Below, one piece after another: positions 1-8,864 of a stretch of 44,900 nt of DNA. The stretch is from the NCBI RefSeq assembly GCF_023223525.1, contig NZ_JALPRX010000010.1:1-44900 (forward strand). Direction: 5' to 3'. Below the pieces are notes generated by a model that was given only the letters and a program-made list of their open reading frames with translations, was not told the DNA's origin and did not search any database. The stretch's first letter is position 1. Each line of letters starts with the position of its first letter. The position numbers were made by a program, and so were the translations under genes. The DNA is from Roseomonas acroporae. Lineage in GTDB: Bacteria; Pseudomonadota; Alphaproteobacteria; Acetobacterales; Acetobacteraceae.

Positions 1-74
1 GGCCGCCTCGGTGCGGCAGGGGGCACGGCAGGGGGGCGCGGCCCGGGTCGGGAAGGCCCGGGCCGCGCCGCGTC

Positions 75-1484
75 TCACCGCTGCAGCGCCTGGACGATCT
101 CCTGCGTCACCTTCTTGGCGTCGCCGAAGAGCATCATGGTGTTGTCGCGGAAGAACAGCTCGTTCTCCACGCCGGCATAGCCGCTCGACATGCCGCGCTT
201 GACGAAGAACACGGTCTTGGCCTTGTCCACGTCCAGGATCGGCATGCCGTAGATCGGGCTCGACTTGTCCGTCTTGGCCGCCGGGTTGGTGACGTCGTTG
301 GCGCCGATCACGTAGGCGACGTCGGCCTCGGCGAATTCCGGGTTGATCTCCTCCAGCTCCTTCACGTCGTCGTAGGGCACGTTGGCCTCGGCCAGCAGCA
401 CGTTCATGTGGCCGGGCATGCGGCCGGCGACGGGGTGGATGGCGTACTCCACCGTCGCGCCCTCCTTCTTGAGCAGGTCGGCCATCTCGCGCACCACCTG
501 CTGCGCCTGCGCGACCGCCATGCCGTAGCCGGGGACGATGATGATCTTGCCGGCGTTCTTCATGATGTAGGCGGCATCCTCGGGGCTGCCCGCCTTGACC
601 GGCCGCTGCTCCTTGGCCGCCCCGCCCGAAGCCGACGCGCCGCCGGCATCGGTGCCGAAGCCGCCGAGCAGCACGTTCAGGATCGAGCGGTTCATGCCCT
701 TGCACATGATGTAGGACAGGATCGCGCCCGAGGCGCCGACCAGCGCGCCGGTGATGATCAGCAGCAGGTTCTGCAGGGTGAAGCCGATGCCCGCCGCCGC
801 CCAGCCCGAGTAGCTGTTCAGCATCGAGACGACGACCGGCATGTCGGCGCCGCCGATCGGGATGATCAGCAGGAAGCCCAGCGCGAAGGCCAGGATCGCG
901 ATCAGCCAGAACAGCCCGGCGCTGCCGGTCGCCACGAAGGCGATCACCAGCACCACCAGCAGGATGCCGAGCGCCGCGTTCAGCAGGTGCTGGCCCTTGA
1001 ACAGGATCGGCGCGCCGCTCATCAGCGCCTGGAGCTTGGCGAAGGCGATCAGCGAGCCCGAGAAGGTGACGGCGCCGATGGCGAGGCCGAGCGACATCTC
1101 GACCAGCGAGCCGCCGTGGATGTGGCCCGGCGTGCCGATGCCGAAGCTCTCCGGGGCGTAGAAGGCCGCCGCCGCGACGCAGACCGCCGAGAGGCCGACC
1201 AGCGAGTGGAAGCCGGCGACGAGCTGCGGCAGCGCCGTCATCTGGATGCGCAGCGCCAGCATGGCGCCGATGCTGCCGCCGATGGCGATGGCCAGCAGCA
1301 CCAGCCCGATGCCGGTGCCCGACATGCCCGGGCGCAGCAGCGTCGCGACCACCGCGATCGCCATGCCGACCATGCCGAACATGTTGCCGCGCCGGCTGGT
1401 CTCGGGATGCGAGAGGCCGCGCAGGGCGAAGATGAAGAGGACCGAGGCGACGAGGTAGGCCAGGGTCGAGAGGGTGGCGCTCAT
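75..1484 (-). CDS. pntB: NAD(P) transhydrogenase subunit beta
   Basis: Membrane and NADP-binding subunit of the proton-translocating transhydrogenase, which uses the proton gradient to reduce NADP+ with NADH at the inner membrane. The 469 residues match the family length. Multiple hydrophobic helices fill roughly residues 1-270. A soluble NADP domain (dIII) follows, with GYGMAVAQAQ near residue 319, GANDVTNPAA near 394 and RGMSSGYAGV near 430, all hallmark dIII motifs. It is the last gene of pntAA-pntAB-pntB and starts 7 bp after pntAB stops, so co-transcription and coupled assembly are expected. A Gly/Ala-rich linker near residue 280 joins membrane and NADP domains, as usual. Identification is secure. 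Confidence 0.97.
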   Translation of the reverse strand: MSATLSTLAYLVASVLFIFALRGLSHPETSRRGNMFGMVGMAIAVVATLLRPGMSGTGIGLVLLAIAIGGSIGAMLALRIQMTALPQLVAGFHSLVGLSAVCVAAAAFYAPESFGIGTPGHIHGGSLVEMSLGLAIGAVTFSGSLIAFAKLQALMSGAPILFKGQHLLNAALGILLVVLVIAFVATGSAGLFWLIAILAFALGFLLIIPIGGADMPVVVSMLNSYSGWAAAGIGFTLQNLLLIITGALVGASGAILSYIMCKGMNRSILNVLLGGFGTDAGGASASGGAAKEQRPVKAGSPEDAAYIMKNAGKIIIVPGYGMAVAQAQQVVREMADLLKKEGATVEYAIHPVAGRMPGHMNVLLAEANVPYDDVKELEEINPEFAEADVAYVIGANDVTNPAAKTDKSSPIYGMPILDVDKAKTVFFVKRGMSSGYAGVENELFFRDNTMMLFGDAKKVTQEIVQALQR

Positions 1485-1491
1485 CGTCGGC

Positions 1492-1896
1492 TCAGCCCTT
1501 GCGCTTGAACATGGCGAGCATGCGCCGCGTGACGATGAAGCCGCCGAAGATGTTCACCGAGGCGAGGACGGCGGCGACGAAGCCGAAGGCCATGGCGATG
1601 CCGCTCTCGGCGATGCCGGTGGCGAGGATCGCGCCCACCACGATCACCGAGGAGATGGCGTTGGTCACGCCCATCAGCGGCGAGTGCAGCGCCGGCGTGA
1701 CGTTCCAAACCACGTAGTAGCCGACGAAGCAGGCGAGCAGGAAGATCGTCAGCAGGAGCAGGAAGGGCTCGGCGGCGGCGGCGACGGGCGCGATGCCCGC
1801 GACATGCGCCTCGGCGGCCATGCGCGCCTGGGCGGCGAGGGCGAGGGCGCGCTCGGCCGTCGCCTGGGCCTGGTTGGCCAGATCGGTCGGGTTCAT
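1492..1896 (-). CDS. pntAB: NAD(P) transhydrogenase subunit alpha part 2 (membrane)
   Basis: Small membrane part (dII) of the transhydrogenase alpha subunit, encoded separately here as in many alphaproteobacteria, whereas E. coli PntA is one chain. The 134 residues have an Ala-rich N-terminal half and then three to four hydrophobic helices from about residue 43 to 128. The segment [19 protein letters not shown] is typical of the family. It lies 22 bp after pntAA and 7 bp before pntB and would form the proton channel together with PntB. The N-terminal 40 residues are low-complexity Ala/Gln helix, so a slightly later start is possible but not needed. Confidence 0.95.
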   Translation of the reverse strand: MNPTDLANQAQATAERALALAAQARMAAEAHVAGIAPVAAAAEPFLLLLTIFLLACFVGYYVVWNVTPALHSPLMGVTNAISSVIVVGAILATGIAESGIAMAFGFVAAVLASVNIFGGFIVTRRMLAMFKRKG

Positions 1897-1918
1897 CGGA
1901 CGTTTCCCAAGGGTCGGG

Positions 1919-3100
1919 TCAGGCGGCGGCGGCGGCCGGAGCGAGCTGCGGATGCACCACGGCGCCCCCGCGCGTGAGGGTTACGCCGCGCACGATCTCG
2001 TCCTCCGGCGGCAGCTTCGGCGCCCTGGCCTCCTTGTCCCAGAAGGTGGTCAGGAAGGTCAGCAGGTTGCGCGCGTAGAGGCTGCTCGCGGCGGCGGGGA
2101 TGCGGCCGGGCCAGTTGCGCCAGCCGAGCACCTTCACCCCGTTCGCGGTGGTGATCGCCTCGCCCGGCACCGTCGCGGTGCAGTTGCCGCCGGCATCGGC
2201 GGCGATGTCGACGATCACGCTGCCCGGCTTCATCGAGGCGACCATGGCGTCGTTCACCAGGGTCGGCGCCTTGCGGCCCTGCACCAGCGCGGTGCAGACC
2301 ACCACGTCGGCCTTGGCGATGGCGGCGGCGATCACCTCGGCCTGCCGGCGCTTGTAGTCCTCCGACATCTCCTTGGCGTAGCCGCCGGCGGTCTGGGCCG
2401 AGGCCATCTCGGCATCGTCCACGCCGACGAAGCTGGCGCCGAGGGACCTGATCTCCTCCTTGGCCGCCGCGCGCACGTCGGTCGCCGAGACGCGGCCGCC
2501 GAGGCGCCGCGCCGTCGCGATCGCCTGCAGGCCGGCGACGCCCGCGCCCATGACGAACACGTTGGCGGCCGGGATGGTGCCGGCCGCCGTCATCAGCATG
2601 GGGAAGCCCTTGTCGTAGGCCGTCGCCCCTTCCAGCACCGCGCGGTAGCCGGCGAGGTTGGCCTGGGAGGAGAGCACGTCCATGGACTGGGCGCGGGTGA
2701 TGCGTGGCAGCAGTTCCATGGAGGCGGCGTCGATGCCGGCGGCGGCATAGGCGGCGGCGCGGCCCCCGGGGGCGTCGCTGGCGGCGAAGGGCTCCAGCGT
2801 GCCGATCAGCAGCGCGCCCTTCGGGATCAGCGACAGTTCGTCGAGCTCCCCCTCGCCGGCGGCCAGCGGCGCCCGGACCTTGAGGACGATGTTCGCCCCG
2901 GCCAGGGCGGCAGCGGCATCGGGGGCGATCTCGGCCCCGGCCTCCCTGTAGGCGGCATCGGGGATGCCCGATGCCATGCCGGCGCCCGTCTCGACCGCGA
3001 CGGCGGTGACGCCGAGGGCGAGGAATTTCTTGACGGTCTCCGGCGTCGCCGCGACGCGGGTCTCGCCCGCGCGCCTTTCCTTCAGAACTGCCAGCCGCAT
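1919..3100 (-). CDS. pntAA: NAD(P) transhydrogenase subunit alpha part 1 (NAD-binding)
   Basis: Soluble NAD(H)-binding domain (dI) of the transhydrogenase. The start at 3100 begins [20 protein letters not shown], the conserved N-terminus of the PntA/alanine dehydrogenase family, and gives 393 residues, the normal length for a split alpha-1 subunit. The frame stays open far upstream, but that part is antisense-type read-through without family similarity. [17 protein letters not shown] (about 136-152) is the conserved RQD-loop region, and GAGVAG (185-190) is the dinucleotide-binding glycine motif. It is first in the pnt operon; 167 bp separate it from the upstream kinase gene, so it may have its own promoter. 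A purine-rich stretch precedes the start as a ribosome-binding site. Confidence 0.95.
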   Translation of the reverse strand: MRLAVLKERRAGETRVAATPETVKKFLALGVTAVAVETGAGMASGIPDAAYREAGAEIAPDAAAALAGANIVLKVRAPLAAGEGELDELSLIPKGALLIGTLEPFAASDAPGGRAAAYAAAGIDAASMELLPRITRAQSMDVLSSQANLAGYRAVLEGATAYDKGFPMLMTAAGTIPAANVFVMGAGVAGLQAIATARRLGGRVSATDVRAAAKEEIRSLGASFVGVDDAEMASAQTAGGYAKEMSEDYKRRQAEVIAAAIAKADVVVCTALVQGRKAPTLVNDAMVASMKPGSVIVDIAADAGGNCTATVPGEAITTANGVKVLGWRNWPGRIPAAASSLYARNLLTFLTTFWDKEARAPKLPPEDEIVRGVTLTRGGAVVHPQLAPAAAAA

Positions 3101-3267
3101 GGCCCGATTTCCCCCGAAACAGGGGCGGAACATGCAAGAAGGGTCAGGGGAGGGCAAGCGGGCGCGTGACGGGGTGGCGGCCGGGCCGTACCGGTCCGGG
3201 AACGTCGGGGCGACCACCCGTGCCCGCTCCGCCGGCCGTCCCGGCGGGTTGTCGTAGGGGCCGCCGT

Positions 3268-4626
3268 CTAGGCCGCCCCCGGCACCCCCGCCTCGCGCAG
3301 CGCCGCCGCCTGCCGCGCCGCCACCTCGGCCTCGTCGAACTCCTCGATCAGCTCGTGCACCAGCCGGTACCAGTTCACCTCGGCCTTGAGGCGCAGGAAC
3401 ACGCTGCCGAGGCCGACCGCGGCGCGGTCCATCAGCACGAATTCCCGCGGCGGCCGCACCCCGCCGGTGCGCTTCAGCCCGGCATGCACCTGCTCGGCCA
3501 CCTTGCGGCCATAGGCGGGGTCGTCGCTCTCCTGGATGCGGCGCGGGCGGTCCTGCAGCAGCGGCTCGTAGAGGAAGTGCGCCCAGAGGTTCAGCACCTC
3601 CATCTTCTCGCGCGAGAGCCCGGTGAAGCCCCAGGATTCGTAGGCCGCGTGCGCCTTGTCCTTGTCGCCGTCGCGCACCGCCTCGTAGAGCATGATGGTG
3701 CCGCGCACGAAGCGCGCCGGGAAGACGCGGATGGCGCCGTAGTCGAGCAGGTTCACGCCGTGCCCGGCATCGTCGGTGCGGATCTGGTAGTTGCCCATGT
3801 GCGGGTCGCCATGGATCACGCCGTAGCGGTAGAAGGGCACGTACCAGGCGCGGAACAGGGCGCGGGCGTAGTCGTTCCGCTCCTCCTGCGGCGGGTCCTC
3901 GTCGAGGCGGGCCTGCAGGGCGCGCCCGTCCAGCCACTGCATGGTCAGCAGCCGCCTCGTGCAGTAGCCCTCGACCGGCACCGGCACGCTGACGCTCGGC
4001 TCGCCCCGCAGCATGATGCCGTAGAGGCGCATCTGCGCGGCCTCGCGCAGGTAGTCCAGCTCCTCGCGCAGCCGCTCCGACAGCTCCTCGTACACGTCGT
4101 CGTGCTGGATGGCGCTGTCGATGCGGTGATAGAGGCTCATGGCGAGGCGGAGCTGCCGCAGGTCGGCCTCCACCACGCTCGGCATGTCCGGGTATTGCAG
4201 CTTGCAGGCGACGACGCGCCCGTCCGGCAGGGTCGCGCGGTGCACCTGCCCGAGGCTCGCCGCCGCCGCCGCCTCCTGCCCGAATTCGCGGAACTTCGAC
4301 TGCCAGGCGGGGCCCATCTCGCTCTGCATGCGCCGGCGCACGAAGGCCCAGCCCATGGGCGGGGCGTTGGCCTGGAGCTGCGCCAGCTCGGCTGCGTACT
4401 CGGCCGGCAGCGCGTCCGGGATGGTGGTCAGGATCTGCGCCACCTTCATCAGCGGGCCCTTCAGCCCGCCCAGGATGGCCTTCAGGTCCTCGGCATGCGC
4501 CGCCTTGTCGGTCTTCAGCCCGAGGAAGCGCTGCCCGGCGACGCGGGCGGCGATGCCGCCGACCGCGCCGGAGGTGCGGGCCATGCGGCGGATCTCGCCG
4601 AACAGCGTGCTCTCGCGATCCGCCAT
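3268..4626 (-). CDS. ABC1/UbiB (AarF)-family atypical kinase
   Basis: Member of the ABC1/ADCK/UbiB atypical kinase family, whose members support ubiquinone biosynthesis or lipid handling through an ATPase rather than conventional kinase activity. The start at 4626 gives 452 residues beginning MADRESTLFG. Visible signatures are the K-x-x-Q element (K61-VAQ), the Ala-rich AAASLGQVHRA loop (about 121-131) that replaces the normal P-loop, CKLQYP with the ATP-site lysine (142), REELDYLREA (187-196), the catalytic-loop equivalent HGDPHMGN (272-279), and DYG (295-297) in place of DFG. No strong C-terminal membrane helices are seen, unlike UbiB proper, so it is better called an AarF-like protein than UbiB. 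It starts 5 bp after pepF and is probably co-transcribed with it. Confidence 0.9.
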   Translation of the reverse strand: MADRESTLFGEIRRMARTSGAVGGIAARVAGQRFLGLKTDKAAHAEDLKAILGGLKGPLMKVAQILTTIPDALPAEYAAELAQLQANAPPMGWAFVRRRMQSEMGPAWQSKFREFGQEAAAAASLGQVHRATLPDGRVVACKLQYPDMPSVVEADLRQLRLAMSLYHRIDSAIQHDDVYEELSERLREELDYLREAAQMRLYGIMLRGEPSVSVPVPVEGYCTRRLLTMQWLDGRALQARLDEDPPQEERNDYARALFRAWYVPFYRYGVIHGDPHMGNYQIRTDDAGHGVNLLDYGAIRVFPARFVRGTIMLYEAVRDGDKDKAHAAYESWGFTGLSREKMEVLNLWAHFLYEPLLQDRPRRIQESDDPAYGRKVAEQVHAGLKRTGGVRPPREFVLMDRAAVGLGSVFLRLKAEVNWYRLVHELIEEFDEAEVAARQAAALREAGVPGAA

Positions 4627-4631
4627 GAAGT

Positions 4632-6509
4632 TCAGCCTTGCCCTTCTTCCAGCTCGTCGATGAAGCCCGCGATCACGTCGAGGCCCTTGTTCCAGAAGGC
4701 GGGATCGGAAGCGTCCAGCCCGAACGGGGCCAGCAATTCCCTGTGCCGCATCGTGCCGCCGGCGCGCAGCAGGTCGAGGTACTTCGCCTGGAAGCCGGCG
4801 TCGCCGCCCTCGCGGAACACGCCGTAGAGCGCGTTCACCAGGCAGTCCCCGAAGGCGTAGGCGTAGACGTAGAAGGGCGAGTGGACGAAGTGCGGGATGT
4901 AGGACCAGAACACGCCGTAGTCCGGCGTGAACTCGAAGGCCGGGCCGAGGCTTTCCGTCTGCACCTGCATCCAGATCTCGGCGAGGCGCTCGTGCGAGAG
5001 CTCGCCCTTGGCCCGCTCGCCGTGCAGGATCGTCTCGAAGCGGTAGAAGGCGATCTGGCGCACCACCGTGTTCAGCATGTCCTCGACCTTGGCCGCCAGC
5101 ATGGCGCGGCGGCGGCGCGGATCGGTCTCGGCGTCGAGCACGGCGCGGAAGGTCAGCATCTCGCCGAACACGCTCGCCGTCTCGGCCAGCGTCAGCGGCG
5201 TGCCGGACATCAGGTAGCCCTGCTTCGCCGCCAGGATCTGGTGCACGCCGTGGCCCAGCTCGTGCGCCAGCGTCATCACGTCGCGCGACTTGCCGTGGTA
5301 GTTCAGCAGCAGGTAGGGGTGGACCGAGGGCACGGTCGGGTGCGCGAAGGCGCCCGAGGCCTTGCCGGGGCGCAGGCGGGCGTCGATCCAGGGGTTGTCG
5401 AAGAAGCGCCGGCCGATCGCGCCCAGCTCCGGCGAGAAGGCCGAATAGGCGGTCAGCACCCGGTCCACCGCCTCGGGCCAGGGGATGACGGCATCGTCCT
5501 GGTCCGGCAGCGGCGCGTTGCGGTCCCAGTGCTGGAGCTTCGGCAGGCCGAGCCACTTCGCCTTGAGCCCGTAGTAGCGGTGCGAGAGGCGCGGGTAGCT
5601 CGCCACCACCGCCTCGACCAGCGCGTCCACCACCTCGTCCTCGACCATGTTGGCGCGGTTGCGCGAACTGCCGGGGCGCGGGTAGCGGCGCCAGCCGTCG
5701 GTGATCTCCTTGTCCTTGGCCAGCGTGTTGGTGATGAGCGAGAACAGCCGCACCCGGCTGCCGAACGCCTCGGCGACGCCCTTCGCCGCCGCCTCGCGCA
5801 CCGCGCGGTCGCGGTCCGACATGCGGTTCAGCGCGTCGGAGACGGTGAGGTCCTTGCGTCCCTCCGGCCCCGCCACCGGTACGGTCATGCCGGCGATGGT
5901 CTCGTCGAACAGGCGGCTCCAGGCGGCGCGGCCGGTCACCGACTTCTCGTGCAGCAGCCGCTCCGCCTCGTCCGAGAGCTGGTGCGGGCGGAAGACGCGC
6001 AGGTCGCGCAGCCAGGGGCGCCAGCGCGCCAGCGCGGGCGAGGCGAACTTCGCCTCCAGCTCCGCCTCCTCCAGCCGGTTCAGCTCCAGGGTGAAGAACA
6101 GCAGGTAGGAGGAGATGCCGGTGATGCGCTCGCGCACCGTCTGGTAGAAGCGCCCGTTCGCCGGGTCGCCGGCGTCGCCGGAGAAGGTGAGGTCGGCGAA
6201 GCTGTTCGCGCGGCCCAGCCGCTCCTCGATGCGCTCGTACTCGGCGATGGCGTGCGCCAGCGCGTCGCCCGAGAGCGCGGCGAGCTTGCCGGAATAGGTC
6301 GCGGCGAAGGTCCTGGCGGCCGCCTCGGCGCGGTCGAGATCGGCGGCGAGGTTCGGATCCTCCGTCCCGGCATAGAGGTCGGACAGGTCCCAGGCCGGCA
6401 GGGCGTCGGCCGCCCCGGCGGTGTCGGGGGCGCCGGCGTCGAGCGGCGGCGCGTGGTCCGGGCGGGGCAGGAGGGGAAGCGGGGCGTCGGTCGGGGCAAT
6501 TCTGGACAT
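4632..6509 (-). CDS. pepF: Oligoendopeptidase F, M3 family metallopeptidase
   Basis: Zinc endopeptidase that cuts oligopeptides in the cytoplasm. The 625 residues match the PepF/M3B length. The zinc-binding HELGH motif lies at 416-420, with the downstream glutamate in LAETASVFGE as third-ligand region. An oligopeptidase N-terminal domain (about 110-230) precedes the catalytic domain. The C-terminal part contains the conserved SPFYVYAYAFGDCLV segment. It is probably the first gene of a unit with the AarF-like kinase, whose start lies 5 bp downstream. Only an AT-richer TTATAT patch lies immediately upstream, and there is no clear Shine-Dalgarno, so the start is likely but not certain. Confidence 0.94.
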   Translation of the reverse strand: MSRIAPTDAPLPLLPRPDHAPPLDAGAPDTAGAADALPAWDLSDLYAGTEDPNLAADLDRAEAAARTFAATYSGKLAALSGDALAHAIAEYERIEERLGRANSFADLTFSGDAGDPANGRFYQTVRERITGISSYLLFFTLELNRLEEAELEAKFASPALARWRPWLRDLRVFRPHQLSDEAERLLHEKSVTGRAAWSRLFDETIAGMTVPVAGPEGRKDLTVSDALNRMSDRDRAVREAAAKGVAEAFGSRVRLFSLITNTLAKDKEITDGWRRYPRPGSSRNRANMVEDEVVDALVEAVVASYPRLSHRYYGLKAKWLGLPKLQHWDRNAPLPDQDDAVIPWPEAVDRVLTAYSAFSPELGAIGRRFFDNPWIDARLRPGKASGAFAHPTVPSVHPYLLLNYHGKSRDVMTLAHELGHGVHQILAAKQGYLMSGTPLTLAETASVFGEMLTFRAVLDAETDPRRRRAMLAAKVEDMLNTVVRQIAFYRFETILHGERAKGELSHERLAEIWMQVQTESLGPAFEFTPDYGVFWSYIPHFVHSPFYVYAYAFGDCLVNALYGVFREGGDAGFQAKYLDLLRAGGTMRHRELLAPFGLDASDPAFWNKGLDVIAGFIDELEEGQG

Positions 6510-6847
6510 CGTGCCTGTCCATATAAGTGGTGGCGGGTTGCGGCCAAGCCGCCGATCGCCCGGGACGTCGCGGGCGCGCCCATCCTACGCCGCTTCGGCG
6601 CCGGCGCGGAGCCGGGGGCGCCGTCGCGGTGCCGGAGCGCGGGAACGCGCCGCCCGGCAGGGCGCCGGACCGGCATGGCGGCTGCCGCCGCTCCCGTCCG
6701 GCCGCCACCTGCCCGCACGACGAACGGGGCTGCCGGCGAGTCTCCGCTCTTGGCCGGGCCGGGGCCGGGCGGGTAGTTGTGCCCCGCCGTCACGCCCGCC
6801 CCCGGGGCCGGGCGCGGCGGCGCCTGCCCCGGGAGCGGAACCAGAAC
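6510..6847. other. Intergenic region between divergent pepF and acyl-CoA synthetase genes
   Basis: This 338-bp gap separates divergently transcribed genes and should hold both promoters. On the minus side TATATG sits 16 bp after TTGGCC and only about a dozen bases before the pepF start, which would give an almost leaderless mRNA; this is a weak match. On the plus side a GGTAGTTGTG patch lies about 75 bp before the synthetase start. The rest is GC-rich with no convincing gene. Confidence 0.4.
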
Positions 6848-8623
6848 ATGGCGGATGCAGCGATCGCACGGGCGCCGGCCGGCAGGGTCCGGCCGGGGCA
6901 GCCGGTGCCCGTTTCGTACCCCAGCCTGCCGGCGCTGCTGTTCCAGCAGGCACGGCAGCGCGCCGACCGGCCGATGCTGCGCTACTGGCGCGACGGTGCC
7001 TGGCAGCGGCTGCGCTGGGCGGCGTTCGCCCATGGCGCGGCCGCGGTCGCCGCCTGGCTGCGCGCGCAGGGGGTCATGCCGGGCGACCGGGTGCTGATCG
7101 TCTCGGAGAGCCGGCCGGAATTCCCGATCGCCGACACCGCGATCATGGCGATCGGCGCCGTCACGGTGCCGACCTACACCACCAACACCGTCGCCGACCA
7201 CGCGCACATCCTGCGTGATTCCGGCGCCCGGGTCGCGGTGGTCTCCACCCCGGCGCTCGCGCGGAAGGTGGCCGAGGCGGCGGCGCAGGCGGAAGGGCTG
7301 GACCTGCTGCTCGGCATGGATCCGCCGCCCGGGCTGCCGGGCATCCGCACCCATGGCTGGGCGGAGGCCGTCGCGACGCCCTGCGACGGCGCCGCGCTGG
7401 AGCAGGAGACGCACCGCATCGCGCCGGGGCAGCTCGCCTGCCTCGTCTACACCTCCGGCACGGGCGGGGCGCCGCGCGGGGTGATGCTGCCGCACCGGGC
7501 CATGCTGGCCAATCGCGAGGGCGTCGCCCGCATCACGGAACAGCTGCACCTGGAAGGCGAGGCGTACCTCTCCTTCCTGCCGCTCTCGCACGCCTACGAG
7601 CACACGGTCGGCTTCCTGCTGCCCACCCTCGGCGTCGAGGTGGTCTACAGCCGCGGCGCCGACCGCCTCGCCAGCGAGTTCCGCGAGATCCGACCCGCCA
7701 TCGTCACCGCCGTGCCCCGCGTCTTCGAGCTGCTGCGCGGCCGGCTGCTGGCCCAGCGCGAGAAGCTTTCCCCCATCCGCCGCACCCTGTTCGACCGCGC
7801 CGTGACGCTCGGCCTGCGCCGGATGGACGGGCCGAAGCTCGGGCCGCTGGCCCGGATCGAGGACGCGGTGCTGGACCGGCTGGTCCGCCGCGCGGTGCGC
7901 GAGCGCTTCGGCGGCCGGCTCGTCGCCATGGTGTCCGGCGGGGCGCGGCTCGATCCCGACCTCGCCGGCTTCTTCCTCGCCCTCGGCCTGCCGGTGCTGC
8001 AGGGCTACGGCCAGACGGAGGCGGGGCCGGTGGTCAGCGTCAACCCGCCCTGGGACATCCGCCGCGAGACGGTCGGCCCGCCGCTGGAGGGCGTGACGGT
8101 CCGCATCGCCCCGGACGGCGAGCTGCTGCTGCGCGGCGACCTCGTGATGGACGGCTACTGGGGCCAGCCCGGGGCCACGGCCGCGGCGCTGCGCCCGTCC
8201 GAGGACGACCCGGACGGCCCCGTCTGGCTGCATACCGGCGACGTGGGCACGATCGAGGACGGCTACATCCGGATCACCGACCGCAAGCGCGACATCATCA
8301 AGACGCTGGGCGGCGACATGGTCTCGCCGGCCCGGCTCGAGGGGCTGCTGATGGCCGAGCCCGAGATCGCCCAGGCCGTGGTGGCGGGCGACGGGCAGGC
8401 CGGCATCTCCGCCCTGCTGGTGCCGGCCGAGGACATGGCGGAGAAGGTGGAGGCCACGGTGCAGCGGGTGAACCGCCGGCTTTCCGGCATCGAGCGCATC
8501 CGCCACTGGGCCGTCGTGCCGCCCTTCACGCTGGAGGAGGGGCTGCTGACCCCGACCCAGAAGGTCAAGCGACGGGCGGTGCTGGCGCATCACGCGGCGA
8601 CGCTGGAGGCGCTGCGGCGCTGA
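6848..8623 (+). CDS. AMP-dependent acyl-CoA synthetase (long-chain fatty-acid CoA ligase type)
   Basis: Adenylate-forming enzyme that activates a carboxylic acid to an acyl-AMP and then an acyl-CoA. The start at 6848 (MADAAIARAP) gives 591 residues. The conserved motifs are in order: the ATP-binding loop YTSGTGGAPRGVMLPH from residue 201, GYGQTEAGP from 386, HTGDVG from 462, ITDRKRDIIKTLGG just after, and the C-terminal lysine in PTQKVKRR (near 572). The C-terminal DRKRDIIKTLGG form and AMP-binding core resemble long-chain FadD15/FAA1-type ligases, but the substrate cannot be read from the sequence. It stands alone: pepF is divergent and pepA begins 241 bp later. Confidence 0.9.
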   Translation: MADAAIARAPAGRVRPGQPVPVSYPSLPALLFQQARQRADRPMLRYWRDGAWQRLRWAAFAHGAAAVAAWLRAQGVMPGDRVLIVSESRPEFPIADTAIMAIGAVTVPTYTTNTVADHAHILRDSGARVAVVSTPALARKVAEAAAQAEGLDLLLGMDPPPGLPGIRTHGWAEAVATPCDGAALEQETHRIAPGQLACLVYTSGTGGAPRGVMLPHRAMLANREGVARITEQLHLEGEAYLSFLPLSHAYEHTVGFLLPTLGVEVVYSRGADRLASEFREIRPAIVTAVPRVFELLRGRLLAQREKLSPIRRTLFDRAVTLGLRRMDGPKLGPLARIEDAVLDRLVRRAVRERFGGRLVAMVSGGARLDPDLAGFFLALGLPVLQGYGQTEAGPVVSVNPPWDIRRETVGPPLEGVTVRIAPDGELLLRGDLVMDGYWGQPGATAAALRPSEDDPDGPVWLHTGDVGTIEDGYIRITDRKRDIIKTLGGDMVSPARLEGLLMAEPEIAQAVVAGDGQAGISALLVPAEDMAEKVEATVQRVNRRLSGIERIRHWAVVPPFTLEEGLLTPTQKVKRRAVLAHHAATLEALRR

Positions 8624-8864
8624 GCCGCGCCTCCCGCCGCCGGGGGAGGGGGGAGGGGCGGCCGCCCGTCGCGGCCATGCCGCCGGACTCCCGCCCGCAC
8701 CGCCCGCCCGCACCGCTCGCCTCCTGCGCCGCTCGCCCCGCCTCCCCGGTCCCGCGCCCCGGCCGCATCGCCGGTCCACGGCCCGTCGGCTGGCCCACGC
8801 CCCTGGCGCCCCGCGCCCCGGGTGGTAGTGTGGCCGGCCCCGACCATCACCGCGGATTGCCACC

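Noticed and set aside
3101-3937. N-terminal extension of pntAA across the kinase gene
   Set aside because: The family N-terminus [13 protein letters not shown] begins at 3100; upstream residues are Arg/Ala/Gly read-through opposite or overlapping the kinase.
8624-8664. Terminator after the acyl-CoA synthetase
   Set aside because: CCTCCC and GGGAGG arms are present but short and lack a T-run; too weak in such GC-rich sequence.
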